NCBI GenBank assembly: GCA_019137255.1
Contig: WPDH01000156.1
Span: forward strand, 62,001-126,000
Origin: Corinectria fuckeliana
Lineage: Eukaryota; Ascomycota; Sordariomycetes; Hypocreales; Nectriaceae
DNA length: 64,000 nt
Direction: 5' to 3'
The translations under genes and the position numbers were made by a program. Within the stretch, counting starts at the first letter, position 1, and each line of letters opens with the position of its first letter. Positions 44,902 to 56,655 of the stretch are shown here, one piece after another. The notes under the pieces were generated by a model. That model saw only the letters and a program-made list of their open reading frames with translations, was not told the DNA's origin and searched no databases.

Positions 44902-46363
44902 ATGTCTGAGCAACAACGTCCCCAGAAGGTTTTGGGCATGCCGGTAAGCCAAGAATCCTATCCGCACAAATCTCCATCCGCAACCCCGTGAAATGCCGCG
45001 CCTGCGATAGCTGTTTATCCACCGGTTTGAAGGTGTCGAACTGGATTCAATGCCTCAATTGGCTTGTCTCGTCCGGTTCCAGGTGCTCGCTGCACCTCGC
45101 TGGTCTGGATGGCATCTATCGCTCAGCTGTCGCCAGGCTGAGCAAAAAATGGAGCATTTTCATTCTGAACGATCAATGGCTAACGTGTCTTTTCTTTCAG
45201 CCCTTCTTGGCCGACTTCTTGAGTATGTCTCATCCCAAACACACGCCACGGCATGTAACGATGGTGGCAGCTGTCCACTGCCGCCTCGTTCAGTCTTGCT
45301 GATACCAACAACCACGACCCGATGCTAACAACCATCACAGTGGGTGGTGTTTCCGCCGCCGTCTCGAAGACTGCCGCGGCTCCCATCGAGCGTGTCAAGC
45401 TCCTCATCCAGAACCAGGTTAGTGACATACTCCGAAGTCGAAGGTGGTCTGGCTGCACTGGCAATCGAGGGAAATGTTTCTCTGCGTTGGTCACGTGCAA
45501 AACTGGCTCACCTCACAAATACTTCAAACAAGCCTCACGTTGACTCAATACTGATAACTTCGCAGGATGAGATGCTCAAGCAGGGTCGTCTGGACCGCAA
45601 GTACGCCGGTATCGGCGAGTGCTTCAAGCGCACCATCGCCGACGAGGGTGTCATGTCCCTGTGGCGAGGCAACACTGCCAACGTCATCCGATACTTCCCT
45701 ACCCAGGCCCTGAACTTCGCTTTCCGCGACAAGTTCAAGAAGATGTTCGGTTACAAGAAGGAACGTGATGGCTACGCCCTGTGGATGGCCGGTAACCTTG
45801 CCTCCGGTGGTGCTGCCGGTGCCACCTCGCTCCTCTTTGTCTACTCCCTGGACTACGCCCGTACCCGTCTGGCCAACGATGCCAAGAACGCCAAGGGTGG
45901 AGGTGAGCGTCAGTTCAACGGTCTCGTCGACGTCTACCGCAAGACCCTCGCCTCCGACGGTATTGCCGGTCTCTACCGTGGCTTCATGCCCTCCGTTGCT
46001 GGTATCATCGTCTACCGTGGTCTCTACTTCGGCATGTACGACTCCATCAAGCCCGTCGTCCTCGTCGGCAACTTGGCCAACAACTTCCTTGCCTCTTTCG
46101 CTCTTGGCTGGGTCGTCACCACTGGTGCCGGTATCGCCTCGTACCCTCTTGACACTATCCGACGACGCATGATGATGACCTCTGGTGAGGCCGTCAAGTA
46201 CAAGAACACTCTCGATGCCGCCCAGCAGATCGTTGCCAAGGAGGGTGTCAAGTCCCTGTTCAAGGGTGCTGGTGCCAACATCCTCCGTGGTGTCGCCGGT
46301 GCTGGTGTCCTGTCGATCTACGATCAGCTCCAGGTCATCCTCTTCGGCAAGGCCTTCAAGTAA
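44902..46363 (+). CDS. Mitochondrial ADP/ATP carrier
   Basis: Exchanges cytosolic ADP for matrix ATP across the inner mitochondrial membrane (AAC/PET9 family). Exons 44902-44943, 45201-45222 (22 nt), 45341-45417 and 45566-46363 join in phase to 312 aa. Three mitochondrial-carrier repeats are visible by their PX[DE]XX[KR] signatures: PIERVK, SLDYARTRLAND and PLDTIRRRM. The AAC-specific RRRMMM hexapeptide is at residues 246-251. The N-terminus reads MSEQQRPQKVLGMPPFLADFLMGG once the 22-nt exon is included. Intron 1 is 257 bp, longer than others in the window. Pyrimidine-rich leader fits high expression. Confidence 0.97.
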
Positions 46364-46893
46364 ACATATCGCTTCTGCATAAGAACTTGGTGTGTTTGAC
46401 CAATGGGGATGGGGGATACGTCAGTCTGCGGGCGTGACATGGTGTCCGCTGGTAGATCAAAAAGGGCGAGACCGAAGTGCAGGAAGAGGGAAGTTGTCAT
46501 AGATACCCACACATGGTTCTCTGCAACGGCAGCTCTTCGCGGGTTAGACTGGCATAGGCATGGCGTCTTTTTCTCATCTTGTCTGCCTTCCTTTCTAGGT
46601 CGCTGTAATTTATACACCTAAGCAATTCCCTTGAGACTGTGCATAACCTGGTGATCTGATGAATGTAGAACGTGGCAGTCCGCGACATGAAGTGACCGGT
46701 AGTGATGACTGCTTCGGTTGTCGTCATGACGTACTTGACAAGTAATAAGAGACATGTTTTTACTGATGACTAAGCCACCACACTCTTGTAACCCCTCTGT
46801 CTGTCTGATCGCGCCGTGTTGGACTCTCACGCGCCGGATGCTCTAGAACTCCCTCTAGCTGACCCTACGTGAGCCGACCTGTCAACCTCTACT
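46364..46893. other. Intergenic region
   Basis: 530 bp between the carrier stop and the CENP-X start; no gene or motif recognised. Confidence 0.4.
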
Positions 46894-47343
46894 ATGCCCC
46901 CAAGGAAGGGAACAGGTGCCGGGCGTGGCCGACCCAGCGCCACCAGCAAGAAGCCATCGAAGGCCGCGGAGCCAGAGCCTAGCAACCCTTTCGAGTCGTC
47001 TGATGAACAAGAAGCCACCACGGCGTCACGAGAGGTGCACATGGTGGAAGACGAGGAGCCGGAGGCGGAGAAGACAATACCGCGCGATTTGCTGACGCGC
47101 CTGCTGCACGAGTTCTTTGCCAAGGATGCGACGCGGATGTCGAGGGATGCCAACGCGGCGACGGGGAAGTACTTTGACGTCTTCGTAAGGGAGGCGATTG
47201 CGCGGGCAGCGGCGGAGAAGGACGGCGCATTTTTGGAGGTGGGTAGTCGTGCAAGGTGCAGAGAACAAGGGCATGCTGACTCTTCTTTGCTATAGGTCGA
47301 GGATCTGGAGAAGGCGTCGCCGCAATTGCTGCTGGATCTTTAA
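46894..47343 (+). CDS. CENP-X / MHF2-type histone-fold protein
   Basis: Subunit of the MHF (CENP-S/CENP-X) complex, which binds branched DNA with the FANCM/Mph1 helicase and acts at kinetochores. Exons 46894-47238 and 47296-47343 (57-bp intron) give 130 aa. Residues 1-60 are a basic then acidic disordered leader (MPPRKGTGAGRGRPS, EDEEPEAEK). The histone fold covers about 60-130: IPRDLLTRLLHEFF, then NAATGKYFDVFVREAIARAA, and after splicing LEVEDLEKASPQLLLDL at the C-terminus, the diagnostic CENP-X ending. The second exon is needed for this ending. Partner CENP-S is not in the window. Confidence 0.9.
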
Positions 47344-48797
47344 GCAAAAGAGCCTATCTTGACTGCTGCGTCGTTGTCCCACACGAACCTGGCATTCGGT
47401 CCATGCCGAGGAGGCTATGTAAGAGAGTGCAAAGGAGGAGGACGAGATCCGGCGCTGCTACAGATGGAGCCGCGCGGGTGATTTGATCCTACAAATACAA
47501 GGATGGCTGTGGTGCATGGTGTGTGACGGATTTCATCCGCGTTCTTGATACATCATGCTGCGATGTTGCAGGGCGAAACTAGTTGAAGTTCTTGACCACG
47601 GCCGACCTGTTGAGAAGGCTGCGATAGGACACCGAACAAGACAGGCCTTAATATCGCGCTGTTTCCAAAAAGGGTGAGAAGGAACCCTCGCCAATGAAAA
47701 CAAGAGCATGGTTGAACTGCGAAACCGGGGCGTGTCTCGGGTTGCGCGCCAGGTTCGGGACTGAGGCACATCCGAGAAGAGAGGAGAATGGAGAACCCCC
47801 CCCCTCTGGTCGGTGTTGACGAGACTCGGATGACGCATTCTTTTTCTCTTCTTTTATTCTGAAGCCCCCAACACGGGGCTTTGAGGTTTGGGCGGGGTTC
47901 GATTCTCTCAGCTTCGAGGTCGTCCGGCTGGCTACCTACCTACCTACTCACCTAGCCATAAATGCGGAGCCTCGTTTGTAGCAGTTCTGGCGTCTAAGTG
48001 AGAAGCCCTTGCTGGCCTGTGATGGTTGGATGGCAGCTGGGTCACTCGGACCCTGATTGCAAACAATGGTGCTCTTCGATGAGGCATCAAGCCCTCCCAG
48101 CGCAGAAGCTGTGTGTCTCGCCGCTAACCGTCCCAAACAGTGGCCGACGCTGACCATGGCGATCTTTCAACAGGCGTTTCACACACCATGACTAACCGAC
48201 TAACTAACTATTAGGTAGGTAGGCAATTGGCCCTGTTTCCCTTCCCAAACCTCAGTGTCGCAGACCTTCCCAAGGTGACTACCCCAAGCCGGCGGCCGAC
48301 CCTGTGCAACTGCAGCCGAGGAAACGGCAACTCCATCTTCCATCTTCGTTCCAGATCTTCGATTCGTGCTTCAGACGTGCTTCGTATCGAGCCAATGTCT
48401 GTGTTGGGGCCTGGGACGCGGTTCGCTGAGATGGTTTAAATGCACAGCGTTTCCTGTGTCCTTCATGGACCTTGGACCTTTCCATTCTCTAAACGACTTC
48501 TTTCATAGCACGACCACTGTTTCCTGGGCTGTCCTTTTTATTTCTTTTATTTCTTCTTCTCCTTCTCCTTCTCCTTCTCCTTCTTCTTCTTCTTCTTCTT
48601 CTTCTTCGTCTTATTCCCCTTCTTCGTCTTGTTATTCTTTTTGAAAAAGGCTAGACCTTTAGAGCGCCAGTCGCTTCGTTTCCCCTGTCCGCTTCGAGAG
48701 ACTGTGTGTGTGTTGCCTTGTCACTGGTGACGGCATTCTTCCATATTTCCCTTCTTCTTTTGCTTCTTCTTCTTCGAGATACCCTTAATCCGGAACC
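47344..48797. other. Intergenic region with simple repeats
   Basis: 1.45 kb. CTACCTACCTACC motif at 47933-47948, TTAGGTAGGTAGG at 48211-48223, and a CTT/CTC microsatellite at 48537-48620 in the probable leader of the cupredoxin gene. No gene supported. Confidence 0.5.
48537..48620. repeat. CTT/CTTCTC microsatellite
   Basis: About 80 bp of TTCTTC and TTCTCC units, upstream of the cupredoxin gene. Probably leader sequence. Confidence 0.85.
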
Positions 48798-49641
48798 ATG
48801 TACTTCTCTTCGCTCTTCACCATGGCCCTAGTGGGCATCACAACAGGTACGCTGGACATGCCATCTCCCTCCCTCCCCTCTTCTCTCGCCCTCCAAGACT
48901 AACAACCACGTGCAGCCGTCGACGTCCAGGTCGTGTCCGTCGGGAGGTCGGCCACAAACCAAACCGGCCTCAAGTTCTGGCCCGAGTCCATCAAGGCCGA
49001 AGTAGGGTCGATGGTGCAGTTCCAGTTCTGGATCGGCAACCACACCATCACGCAGTCCAACTTCGACAACCCCTGCGTCCCCATCTCCAACGTCGACTCG
49101 AGCGTCCAGGGCGTGTACTCCGGGTACATGCCCGTGGCAGTGAGCGCAAGCAAGAGCATGATTCCTACCTACACCATCACCATCAAGGATAAGAAGCCCA
49201 TGTGGCTCTTCTGCAGCCAGGCCAAGCACTGCCAGGGCGGTATGTCCATGGTGATCAACGAGAAGTGAGTTGATGTCACGACACTTGAGAGAGCTTTGCG
49301 AGGTTGTTGTTGGCTAACACCGGAACAGCCCTTCTGCCAACTCTTCCCGGTCTCTGAAAGACTACAAGAAGCTTGCCGAGTCCGCCACCGCCTCCAACCT
49401 GGTGCCTGACGGAAGCTCAGGCGGCAGCGGCAGCAACGGCAACTCTGGCTCCGGCTCCGGCTCGGGTTTTGGTTCTGGCTCCGGCTCCGGCTCGGATACC
49501 GCCATCTCAACCCCCGTCTCAACACCAACCAGCGTCGGAACGCCTTCTGCCAGCGAGACTGCTATACCAGCCGGCGCTGCGAAGTTCTCGTCCCCTAGCA
49601 TGCTGTTGCTCGCCGTGGCAGCCTGCTTCCTCCTATTGTAA
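48798..49641 (+). CDS. GPI-anchored cupredoxin (extracellular serine-rich protein)
   Basis: Exons 48798-48846, 48916-49264 and 49329-49641 join in phase to 236 aa. A signal peptide (MYFSSLFTMALVGITTA) precedes a single plastocyanin-like domain starting VDVQVVSVG. Type-1 copper ligands are recognisable: His in IGNHTITQSNF, and Cys, His and Met in LFCSQAKHCQGGM. After the domain comes a Gly/Ser linker (GSGSGSGFGSGSGSGS), a Ser/Thr segment for O-glycosylation, and a hydrophobic end (MLLLAVAACFLLL) fitting a GPI signal. Such proteins sit on the cell surface of fungi; role in metal binding or redox is likely but unproven. The Gly/Ser linker is likely to vary in length between strains. Confidence 0.9.
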
Positions 49642-50027
49642 CACTGTTGTTCGAAGACGTGCACACGGAATTCTGCTGGAGCGGGGCTCGGGAAAAGGAC
49701 CGTTCATGACATATTGTCACTTTTTGGGGCCAGACGCTCTGCGCGAGTATATGTCGCTAACGTCTTGGGCAAACACCCCATGGGCAACCGGGCAAGGGAG
49801 GGCGGTGACGGGGTAATTGCCGTTGGGTACCTGCATTGGATCTAGAAGAATAAGAACAAGAACAAGAGGAAGGCTAGCTTAAGCCAAGAAACCGCATTCA
49901 ACTTGCCCGCTTCAGTGTGTTCTAAGAAACTTCGATGAAATTTACAGACTGAGTGGATTAGCTACCCAAAAATATCCCAAAGCGCATCGCTAGAACCTCC
50001 CCAGGGGTGCCCCAAACGACTCAACCA
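49642..50027. other. Convergent intergenic region
   Basis: 386 bp between 3' ends; an AGAATAAGAACAAGAACAAGAGG purine-rich patch near 49845-49870. Nothing else seen. Confidence 0.4.
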
Positions 50028-50887
50028 TTAGACGGTAGGGACAACTCTCTTCTTCCTCCCCTTCATCGCCGGCGCGCACAGCTCCTTCAACGGCTCCTTC
50101 TCCAGCCAGCCCTCCTCCCTGACCAGGTGGCCCACCTTCTTGTACTTCCGGCTGTTGGAGAAGAACTTGACCCAGTGCAGGAGTGCGTTGTAGACTCGTT
50201 CGTTGGCCTTCTCCAGCTCGTGGGCGCGCATCACGGCGAGCTCCTCCTCGGTCCAGTGGGCGTCCACCTCCGGGTCGTCGAGGGGCAGGAACATGACCTC
50301 GACACCGCGCAAGTCGGCGTTGCGGTCGTCGGCGAAGCAGCCCGTCACGAAGCCACGGGCGGCGTCGCATCCGGCGAAGGCGTGGTAGGAGCCGCCGGGG
50401 CCGTAGATGTGGCGGCCGTTGGAGACGTCGAAGATGGTGCCGTTGAGGCTGAGGTAGAGGGGCTTCTCCGTGTCAGAGCCGTCGTAGGCGGCGAGCTCGT
50501 CGAGGGTTAGGTAGATGGGCGGATCCTGCGGAAGAAGACGTGTTAGGCTGTGGACAGTATTGTGGCGTCGGAAGAACTCACTGGTCCCTTGATGACTTCC
50601 TTCCAGTAGTCGACGGTCATGTAGTTGGGCTTGTGCTTCATTCCCCACCACATGCTTTCTCCGCCGCTGATAACATAGCTCAGTCCGCAGGAGGCTAACA
50701 GGAGGAAGGTCAAGACTCGGAGGATGTCGACCCAAGGAGTGTAAGCATCGAGCTCCTCGTCGTTGATGTCTGTAACAATCGTCTTCTTCTTGGACTTCTC
50801 GACCGAGGTCTCCTCCTTCTCTGGCGTCTCTGGCACCCCCGCGGCCACAGGCTTGCGCTGTCGTACAGTCGACTCGTCGTCCGCCAT
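50028..50887 (-). CDS. Cytochrome b5-like heme-binding membrane protein (MAPR type)
   Basis: Exons 50887-50582 and 50525-50028 (56-bp intron) give 267 aa. The N-terminal 50 residues are charged and cytosolic-like; one membrane segment follows (ILRVLTFLLLASCGLSYVI, near 55-73). The heme/steroid-binding cytochrome b5-like domain starts DPPIYLTLDELAAYDG and contains YLSLNGTIFDVSNGRHIYGPGGSYHAFAG, the MAPR pattern (Y-x-P-G-G-x-Y). It resembles PGRMC/Dap1 relatives, which bind heme and support P450s in sterol synthesis. The C-terminal tail is basic (KGRKKRVVP). Its length exceeds Dap1 (about 150 aa), so it is a separate subgroup; exact partner unknown. Confidence 0.9.
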
Positions 50888-51456
50888 GGTGTAACAATCA
50901 AGTCGTTTCTTGGGTGGTGAGGAAGCAAAAGCGCTGTAGTTGAAAAGGGGAGGATGTCAAGATGCCAAGATTGATGGCGAACTTAGGTGGCGTGTCTAAG
51001 AGTCGTGCCCTCGTAACGAGTCTCGTGTCGTTTCGTGTCCATCTGGAGCTTCCCATAATAACCATTCCGCCGTCAAAGCTTATACATAGTAGTGTCCTTA
51101 TCAATACACACACTCCACAGAAGTCGGGGTCAGCGGAATTGCCAGGATATGGTTGGACTGAAGAATATATGCTTACGGCTGCCGTGTCTCACATAAGTCC
51201 AGGGGTCAAGTTGGAGGTGCAGTAGCGTCACATGACGTCGCGTAACCACAGCAACCTCCATCTCCTCATGGCGGCCTTGGCAGCGGGACGGAGTAAACAG
51301 CCAATATTAGGCCAATATTAGGCCAAATCCGCTGCAACAACCCACACCCGTCGACGAAGAAACCTCAACACACGATTGCAACCCTCAATTCTGTTTGATC
51401 TCCGCCGTGCATAGCGAAGCCCGCCACGAAGCCCCAACGGATCGGTCTTTCTCACA
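50888..51456. promoter_or_regulatory. Divergent intergenic region
   Basis: About 570 bp between the MAPR gene (-) and the coiled-coil gene (+). A short direct repeat (CAATATTAGGC twice, 51301-51323) is present; no other site recognised. Confidence 0.4.
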
Positions 51457-53469
51457 ATGGCACACAACCCCAGCCAGCCTGGTTCTCCGGGCGGGCCCCT
51501 CCAGGCCGTCACGGCCGAACGCGTGAATCAACAACGCGAATCCATCTTCGCCCACCTCCGCAACGAATCCTCCCGCGACCGCGACAGCTCGGTCACCGAT
51601 AAGATCAGCCAATTCAACAGCCTCAGCCTCTCCATGCAGTCGAAGCAGCTCGAGCGCAAGACGGCGGACGCCGCCCTCAAGCGGGCGATGCTGGGCCGGG
51701 AGGAAGCTGAGACGGAGATGAGGAGGTACAGAGACGAGGTCAAGGTCCTGCGGAAAGCCATCGAGGAGGGAAAGGACCGAGAACGAAGAGTCGGCGAGAG
51801 GCTGGAGACCTTAATGGTGAGTCGCACCTTGATCGGTGCATGGCCAATCTTCTCCCGCCCGTGCTAACCTCTGACGCAGGAAAATTACGGACGCGCCAAG
51901 GAGACGCATGCGCACACGCAAGCCCTATGGGAGAAGGAGATTCGAAGGGCACGGAAAGAGACCTTCAAGACGCAATCCTCCATTGTCAAGCTGCAAGAAG
52001 AGCTCAAGTCAGCCCGCGGGGCTTACAAGATGAATGACGAGAACCTGAAGCGCGAAAAGGAGAGGAGCAAGGTCCGCGAGCAGGAGGCGTTCACGGCGCG
52101 CTATCAGATCGTCGGCGTCCAGGAGCAGCTCGAGCAGGCCCTCGAACGCATCAAGGTCGTGGAACAGGAGCGCGACGCCTACAAGACGGCTGCTCAGAAC
52201 GAGGAGGTGGCGCGCATCGCTGCTGAAGGGAGAATCCCCCTGCCGCCTTCCGACAAAGCCGACGACGAGTTCGCCTCGCCCAAGAAGCGAAGGGAACCCC
52301 GCGTGTCGCTGTCAACCATGGACATTGTGTCCTCGGCGGCAAGCGAGGCGGAGATTGAGGAGCTGTCCGTCCAACTGCAGTTCCAGCACCGACGAGCCGA
52401 CCGAGCTCAGGAGATGGTTGAGTTCCTGCAGCTTGAGTGCCAGCTTGGCTGCTGCCCATGCGTCAAGTCCAAGTCCCCGCGCCGCCAGAAGCGTAGGAGC
52501 TCCATCGGCCTCGAGGGCCCCAACGACAAGATGGCGAAGTTGGACACCCCGGAACCCAAGGAACGTGCTGCGACTCCTCCCCGTGTCGAGGAGCCTGTAC
52601 CCAAAGAAGAGAATGAACCTCAGCAGGAGGCCCAGCAGGAGGAGATGCCCGAGTCCTTCATGCCCAGGTCAAAGAAAGAGCCCCGGCGGAGCACCATCTT
52701 CTGCCCCAAGGAAGGCATTTTCCGCACTGTTTCTGAGCAGGAGGCGGCGGACTTTGAGACTGAGAATCGAGCAGAGGCTGAAGCAGAAGCCGAGGCGGAG
52801 CAAGAGTCGATCGAGGACACGCGAATCGAGCCCAAGGCCGACGGCACCATTGGACCCGTTAGCCACGAAGATGCCGAGGTTCAAGGCCCCACGCCCGACG
52901 ATGGGGAGAGAAACCCCCGTATATACGCACGAACTCCTTCCGTGGAACCCCCCTCCTTTGCTCTCCTGGCCCAGGAGCGGACCTCTCTTGCCTCGCTGCT
53001 CAACGCCCCCCACGGCAACTCTGTGGACGACGTCCACACGGCGCCTCTCCCGTCCATCCCCACCATGCCCGACGTAACTCCCGGCTCCGGCGCCGACCCC
53101 GACACGGATGCGGATGCGGATGCAGGTGCGGAGTTGGACACCCGGCCCCACACCTCTGCCTCCTTCTACACCACCGTCACCACCACGACCTCGGTGCCGC
53201 TCCACGACGGCGCTGCCCGTTCGGACTCGTCCTTTGCCGAACGCCTGCGCACGCCGTCCCACGGAAACGCCAGCTTCGACCTGTCCAATCCTGCCCTGAC
53301 CCCGACCATGACGCGCGAGCAGGCTCTGGCTAAGATCCGTGAGCGCCGTGGCCGCGCCCGTTCCATAGCCCAGGGCACCATGACGCCCCGTCGAAGGATG
53401 GTCGAGGGCGTCGACCGCAGGGACATGAGCGCCCCGACGGGCACTGTCGCTGCCTCTAAGAAGCGGTAG
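51457..53469 (+). CDS. Coiled-coil protein, function unassigned
   Basis: Exons 51457-51816 and 51880-53469 (63-bp intron, GTGAGT..ACGCAG, branch GCTAAC) give 649 aa. Residues about 20-240 are almost continuous coiled coil (RNESSRDRDSSVTDKISQFN, then KSARGAYKMNDENLKREKER and LEQALERIKVVEQERDAY). A second helical stretch (IEELSVQLQFQHRRADRAQEM) runs into a Cys-rich CQLGCCPCVKSKSP motif near residue 330. The rest is low complexity, acidic, with Pro/Ser/Thr. A short helical basic motif, TREQALAKIRERRGRARSIAQG, sits near the C-terminus. The layout is like spindle-pole or septation scaffold proteins, but I cannot name a family and give no function. Confidence 0.8.
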
Positions 53470-54183
53470 TGCTTTGCTCTGAACGCCGCAGATGACGGAC
53501 GCCCCTTGGGCATGACTTGACGAACCCACTTTCTCAACCCCAACCTCCCTTTATTTCCCTTTTCTTTTTTGGGAGCACACCCCTTAAAAAAGAGATTGTG
53601 ATCATTATTCTGTGTTTTGCTGTAGCGGGGGGGATCTTTTCCTCGTGCTCTCGGTTGGTTTTGCATCGCCTTGCGTTGTTTGGGCTCGGCGAAGGGGGCG
53701 TTTTTGTTTTTCCATGTCCTTGAAACCAGGCTGCTTGGTGCAAAAAAGAACCTCATCCAGAACTCGGCTGGGACGATGAGATTGAGCGCTTGCGGGTGAG
53801 TTTTCTTTGATGATGCATTTGATGTATGAAAGCTCAAGTCTTTGTCTCTTGAGCCACGACGTAATGGCAGTGGTGGCCTTGTGTATAATTTCGGGTTTTG
53901 GAGCAATAGCATGCACCGTATATACATGAAGTTTGCTTGGCACTGTTGCAACTTTTTTAAGAACTGGTGATGTGCGTTCGTGCTTGCAAGAAGATGGAGA
54001 TGTAAGAAATGCAATGGTATCGTATTCGCAGTGGTGTCGTATATATATATATATATATATATAAGTGCGTGTGCGTATGTGTCCAAGACCTTGAACTCCT
54101 ATGGTAATCTTTCCATCTATGCCTCAAACACCTCTGGCCGGCGGCGCTGCAGATGCCAACGATATCAAGGTAGGGAGAGTATC
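53470..54183. other. Convergent intergenic region with AT microsatellite
   Basis: About 0.7 kb between the 3' ends of the coiled-coil and BTB genes. (AT)n at 54041-54063; long T runs elsewhere. No gene supported. Confidence 0.45.
54041..54063. repeat. (AT)n microsatellite, about 23 bp
   Basis: Uninterrupted AT dinucleotides just 3' of the BTB gene. Confidence 0.9.
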
Positions 54184-55886
54184 TTAGCTGCCGAGGAACC
54201 CCCTCGTCATGTTTCGCCTCAGCTGAGAACTGACGGCGTCCAGCTTGACGGCGACGAGGACACACTCGACGCCGCTCTTGCCGCCCCTGGAGCTCTGGAT
54301 CCGCAGCCGCCACTGGCCCGTCATGACGGTCCAGTCCTCGTCGCCTACAACGATGCTGCCGTCGGTCCGTCGTCGCTTGCGCGGGTTCGCCGTGGCTCTG
54401 CCGCCGATGCTGCTGGCGGGCGAGTCGACGGCGGAGCTCGGCGCGGGCTGCTCCTCGACGTGCTCCTTGCCGTCGAGCACGACGGCGGATTCCGGGTCGA
54501 GCACGACGCGGACGAGGTCCTCGCTGAGCGGCGTGTTGCCCGGGGTCGGAGGCTGGGAGCCGGCGCCGCCCGAGGCCATCAGGAGGCCGAGGGGCTGGGT
54601 CGTCGGGGGGAGGTTGAGCTTCGTCGCGATGACCTCGAATAGCTTCGCCACGCGGGCCTTGGTGTCCTTGAAGAACTCGGCTCGGGGGACGCCGCCCGCG
54701 AAGTGAATCTTGGTGGTCTCGCCGCCAATCTCCAGCACCAGCTCGGCCGGCTTCTCGTCGACGTAGGGGCGCGCGTACTGCACCCAGCCGCCCACGGGCT
54801 CCAGCCCAGCCTCGTGGGAGACGCTGATGCCGCTCTTCTGCACGTTCTCGAGGCGCAGCACGATCTCCTCGCGCCGGCGCGCCTGGTTGTAGCCGATGGC
54901 GTGGGGGATCAGGCGCTGCTCAATGCCCTTGAAGTGGAAGTAGCGGGCGTCGCGCAGCAGCTCCTGGCGGTGCACGTCGTCGCGGATGTGGACCGGGTAG
55001 CCGCGCAGCAGGTTCAGGAGCTCGGCGAAGGTGTCGGCGCTGCGGTTGGGGACTGAGGGCGGGAGGATCGAGGGCGGGCGGATGAGGCCCTCGCGCTCGA
55101 GCCCGGGGAAGAGGTCGTCCGGGCGGGTGAAGAAGACGGCGAAGCCAAGGGAGAAGTAGTTGGGCGAGTTGCCCGGGTCGGTGAAGATGTCACGGGGGAT
55201 CTGGAATTCGCGGTGGCCGATGGAGATGAAGATGCTCTCCTCGTAGAGCTGAGAGATCAGCTTGGGCACTGCGACGCGGCGCGCAAGCCGCTCGGGTTAG
55301 CGGAGTACCTCGATTGGAGCAAGGGTATATATATATATATATATATATATGGTTATATGGAAGGCAACTGACGGCTGTAGAACTGCGCATCGGAGAACAA
55401 CCGCACAAAATGCGTGCCGTCGCGAGGAGAGACATGGTAGCCTTGGAGATGCAGCGAGATGTCGCGGAAGATGACGGGGTCGCGGTCGATGTACAGCGTG
55501 CGCACCGATGCGCCAGACTCGTCGCCGTTCTCAGCAGCGACACGGAGCTGGCAGAGGAAGTATTGCGAGAAGTAGGACGGGGCTGCGGGAGAAGGAAGGA
55601 GTCAGCGGAGGCGGCGCATTGTGTTGCATGGCCAGCGCGACATCCCCCAGCATATCGCAGTCAGGCTGCGAGGAGGAAGAGAGAGAGGCCTGGGGGAGGG
55701 CAGGTACGCACCATCAGAGGACAGAGAAGCGCCCGACAGCTTGAACAGCTCGCTGCCGATCTGGATGGGGAAGACGCGCTCGTGCGGGAGGATGTGCGGG
55801 ATCTTGGCGACGGTGGACTCGGAGAGCGGCTCGACGGACGGGCCGACGGACGGGGCGCCGGCCTCTGAGGAGGCAACGGACTCCAT
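54184..55886 (-). CDS. Double BTB/POZ (KCTD/Whi2-type) protein
   Basis: Exons 55886-55712, 55582-55373 and 55268-54184 join in phase to 489 aa. The first BTB (T1-like) domain is assembled from all three exons: FPIQIGSELFKLSGASLSSDAP, TLYIDRDPVIFRDISLHLQGYHV and DAQFYSLPKLISQLYEES. A second, similar unit follows directly: FISIGHREFQIPRDIFTDPG, FAELLNLLRGYPVHI and LRDARYFHFKGIEQRLIPH. After residue 260 or so the chain is a linker with an NLS-like NPRKRRRTDGS, then a beta-rich C-terminal region (TVMTGQWRLRIQSSRGGK). Yeast Whi2 is the nearest known relative by domain type. The second intron uses a GTCAGT donor and carries an (AT)n run. ATG 55886 is preferred; frames upstream lack support. Role in stress or nutrient signalling is an inference. 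Confidence 0.85.
55326..55350. repeat. (TA)n microsatellite inside BTB-gene intron
   Basis: About 25 bp of TA dinucleotides in the 104-bp second intron of the BTB gene. Confidence 0.9.
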
Positions 55887-56655
55887 GACGGGGAGGGTGA
55901 CTCGAAGCGAATTAGGGTCCGTGGAGAGGACTGAGAGAGAGACAGGCAAGGCGAAGCTTCTTTTCCTTGTCGGTTGGTTGTTCACGCCCGCATCTGGCGC
56001 GGAGACGCCATTCTTGGGGGGGCCGGATAGCAGGGCGGCCAAGGTTGATGGTGAGTTAGGATGCCAGCTCCGATGCCTTGGCCTGGGGAATTTCATTAGG
56101 TACCTCCGGAGTTACGGCGGCCGCCTGTAGCGGGTTTCGGGTTGGAGGGTCCAGGCTAAATACAGGGGGCCGTAGCTGTTGACGGATGGGTGGAATACTT
56201 CTAGACGAATCTTGCATGGACAGGATTAGTTATTGGAACCGATTGCAAACCACCTCAACCAGTCAGGGGATGGCCTTAAACAGTATTTGTAAACTGAGCT
56301 ATCATTGTATCGTATGATTTTCATTCTCGTATTGACAGCCCCTTCCATCAAAGTCTTCCGAGGGCAACACTTGGCGGTTTTGTTCATATCATATCTTCCT
56401 GGGTTCACAACTGTTTTATCTAGTCTACTAGTATATCCCCCAGACCTTTTTCAAGTCAGGCTATTCTTCTTTGGTATATCCCACTGATTCTAGACCATCA
56501 GTCGTTCCTCCTACTATGCTCACATGAATGTATATCAATGGAGCCCGAACTTGGTCCCTTACTAGAGACTTTTCATTGACTCTCCCAGCCAGTTCTTCCG
56601 CCTTCATCGCGAACGGTTAGTCCTCTTTCCCCTTCCTGGGTGAAAGAAAGTCCTT
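55887..56655. other. Intergenic region
   Basis: About 770 bp between the BTB gene start and the RFC gene stop (both minus). It should hold the BTB promoter and the RFC 3' end. No gene seen. Confidence 0.4.

Noticed and set aside
44128..44991. 287-codon frame upstream of and across the ADP/ATP carrier start
   Set aside because: Runs through the pyrimidine-rich leader in a different frame from the carrier; no domain.
47893..47910. GGGGTTCGATTCTCTC, resembling a tRNA B box
   Set aside because: No A box or cloverleaf can be built upstream within a normal distance; no tRNA gene was found in the window.
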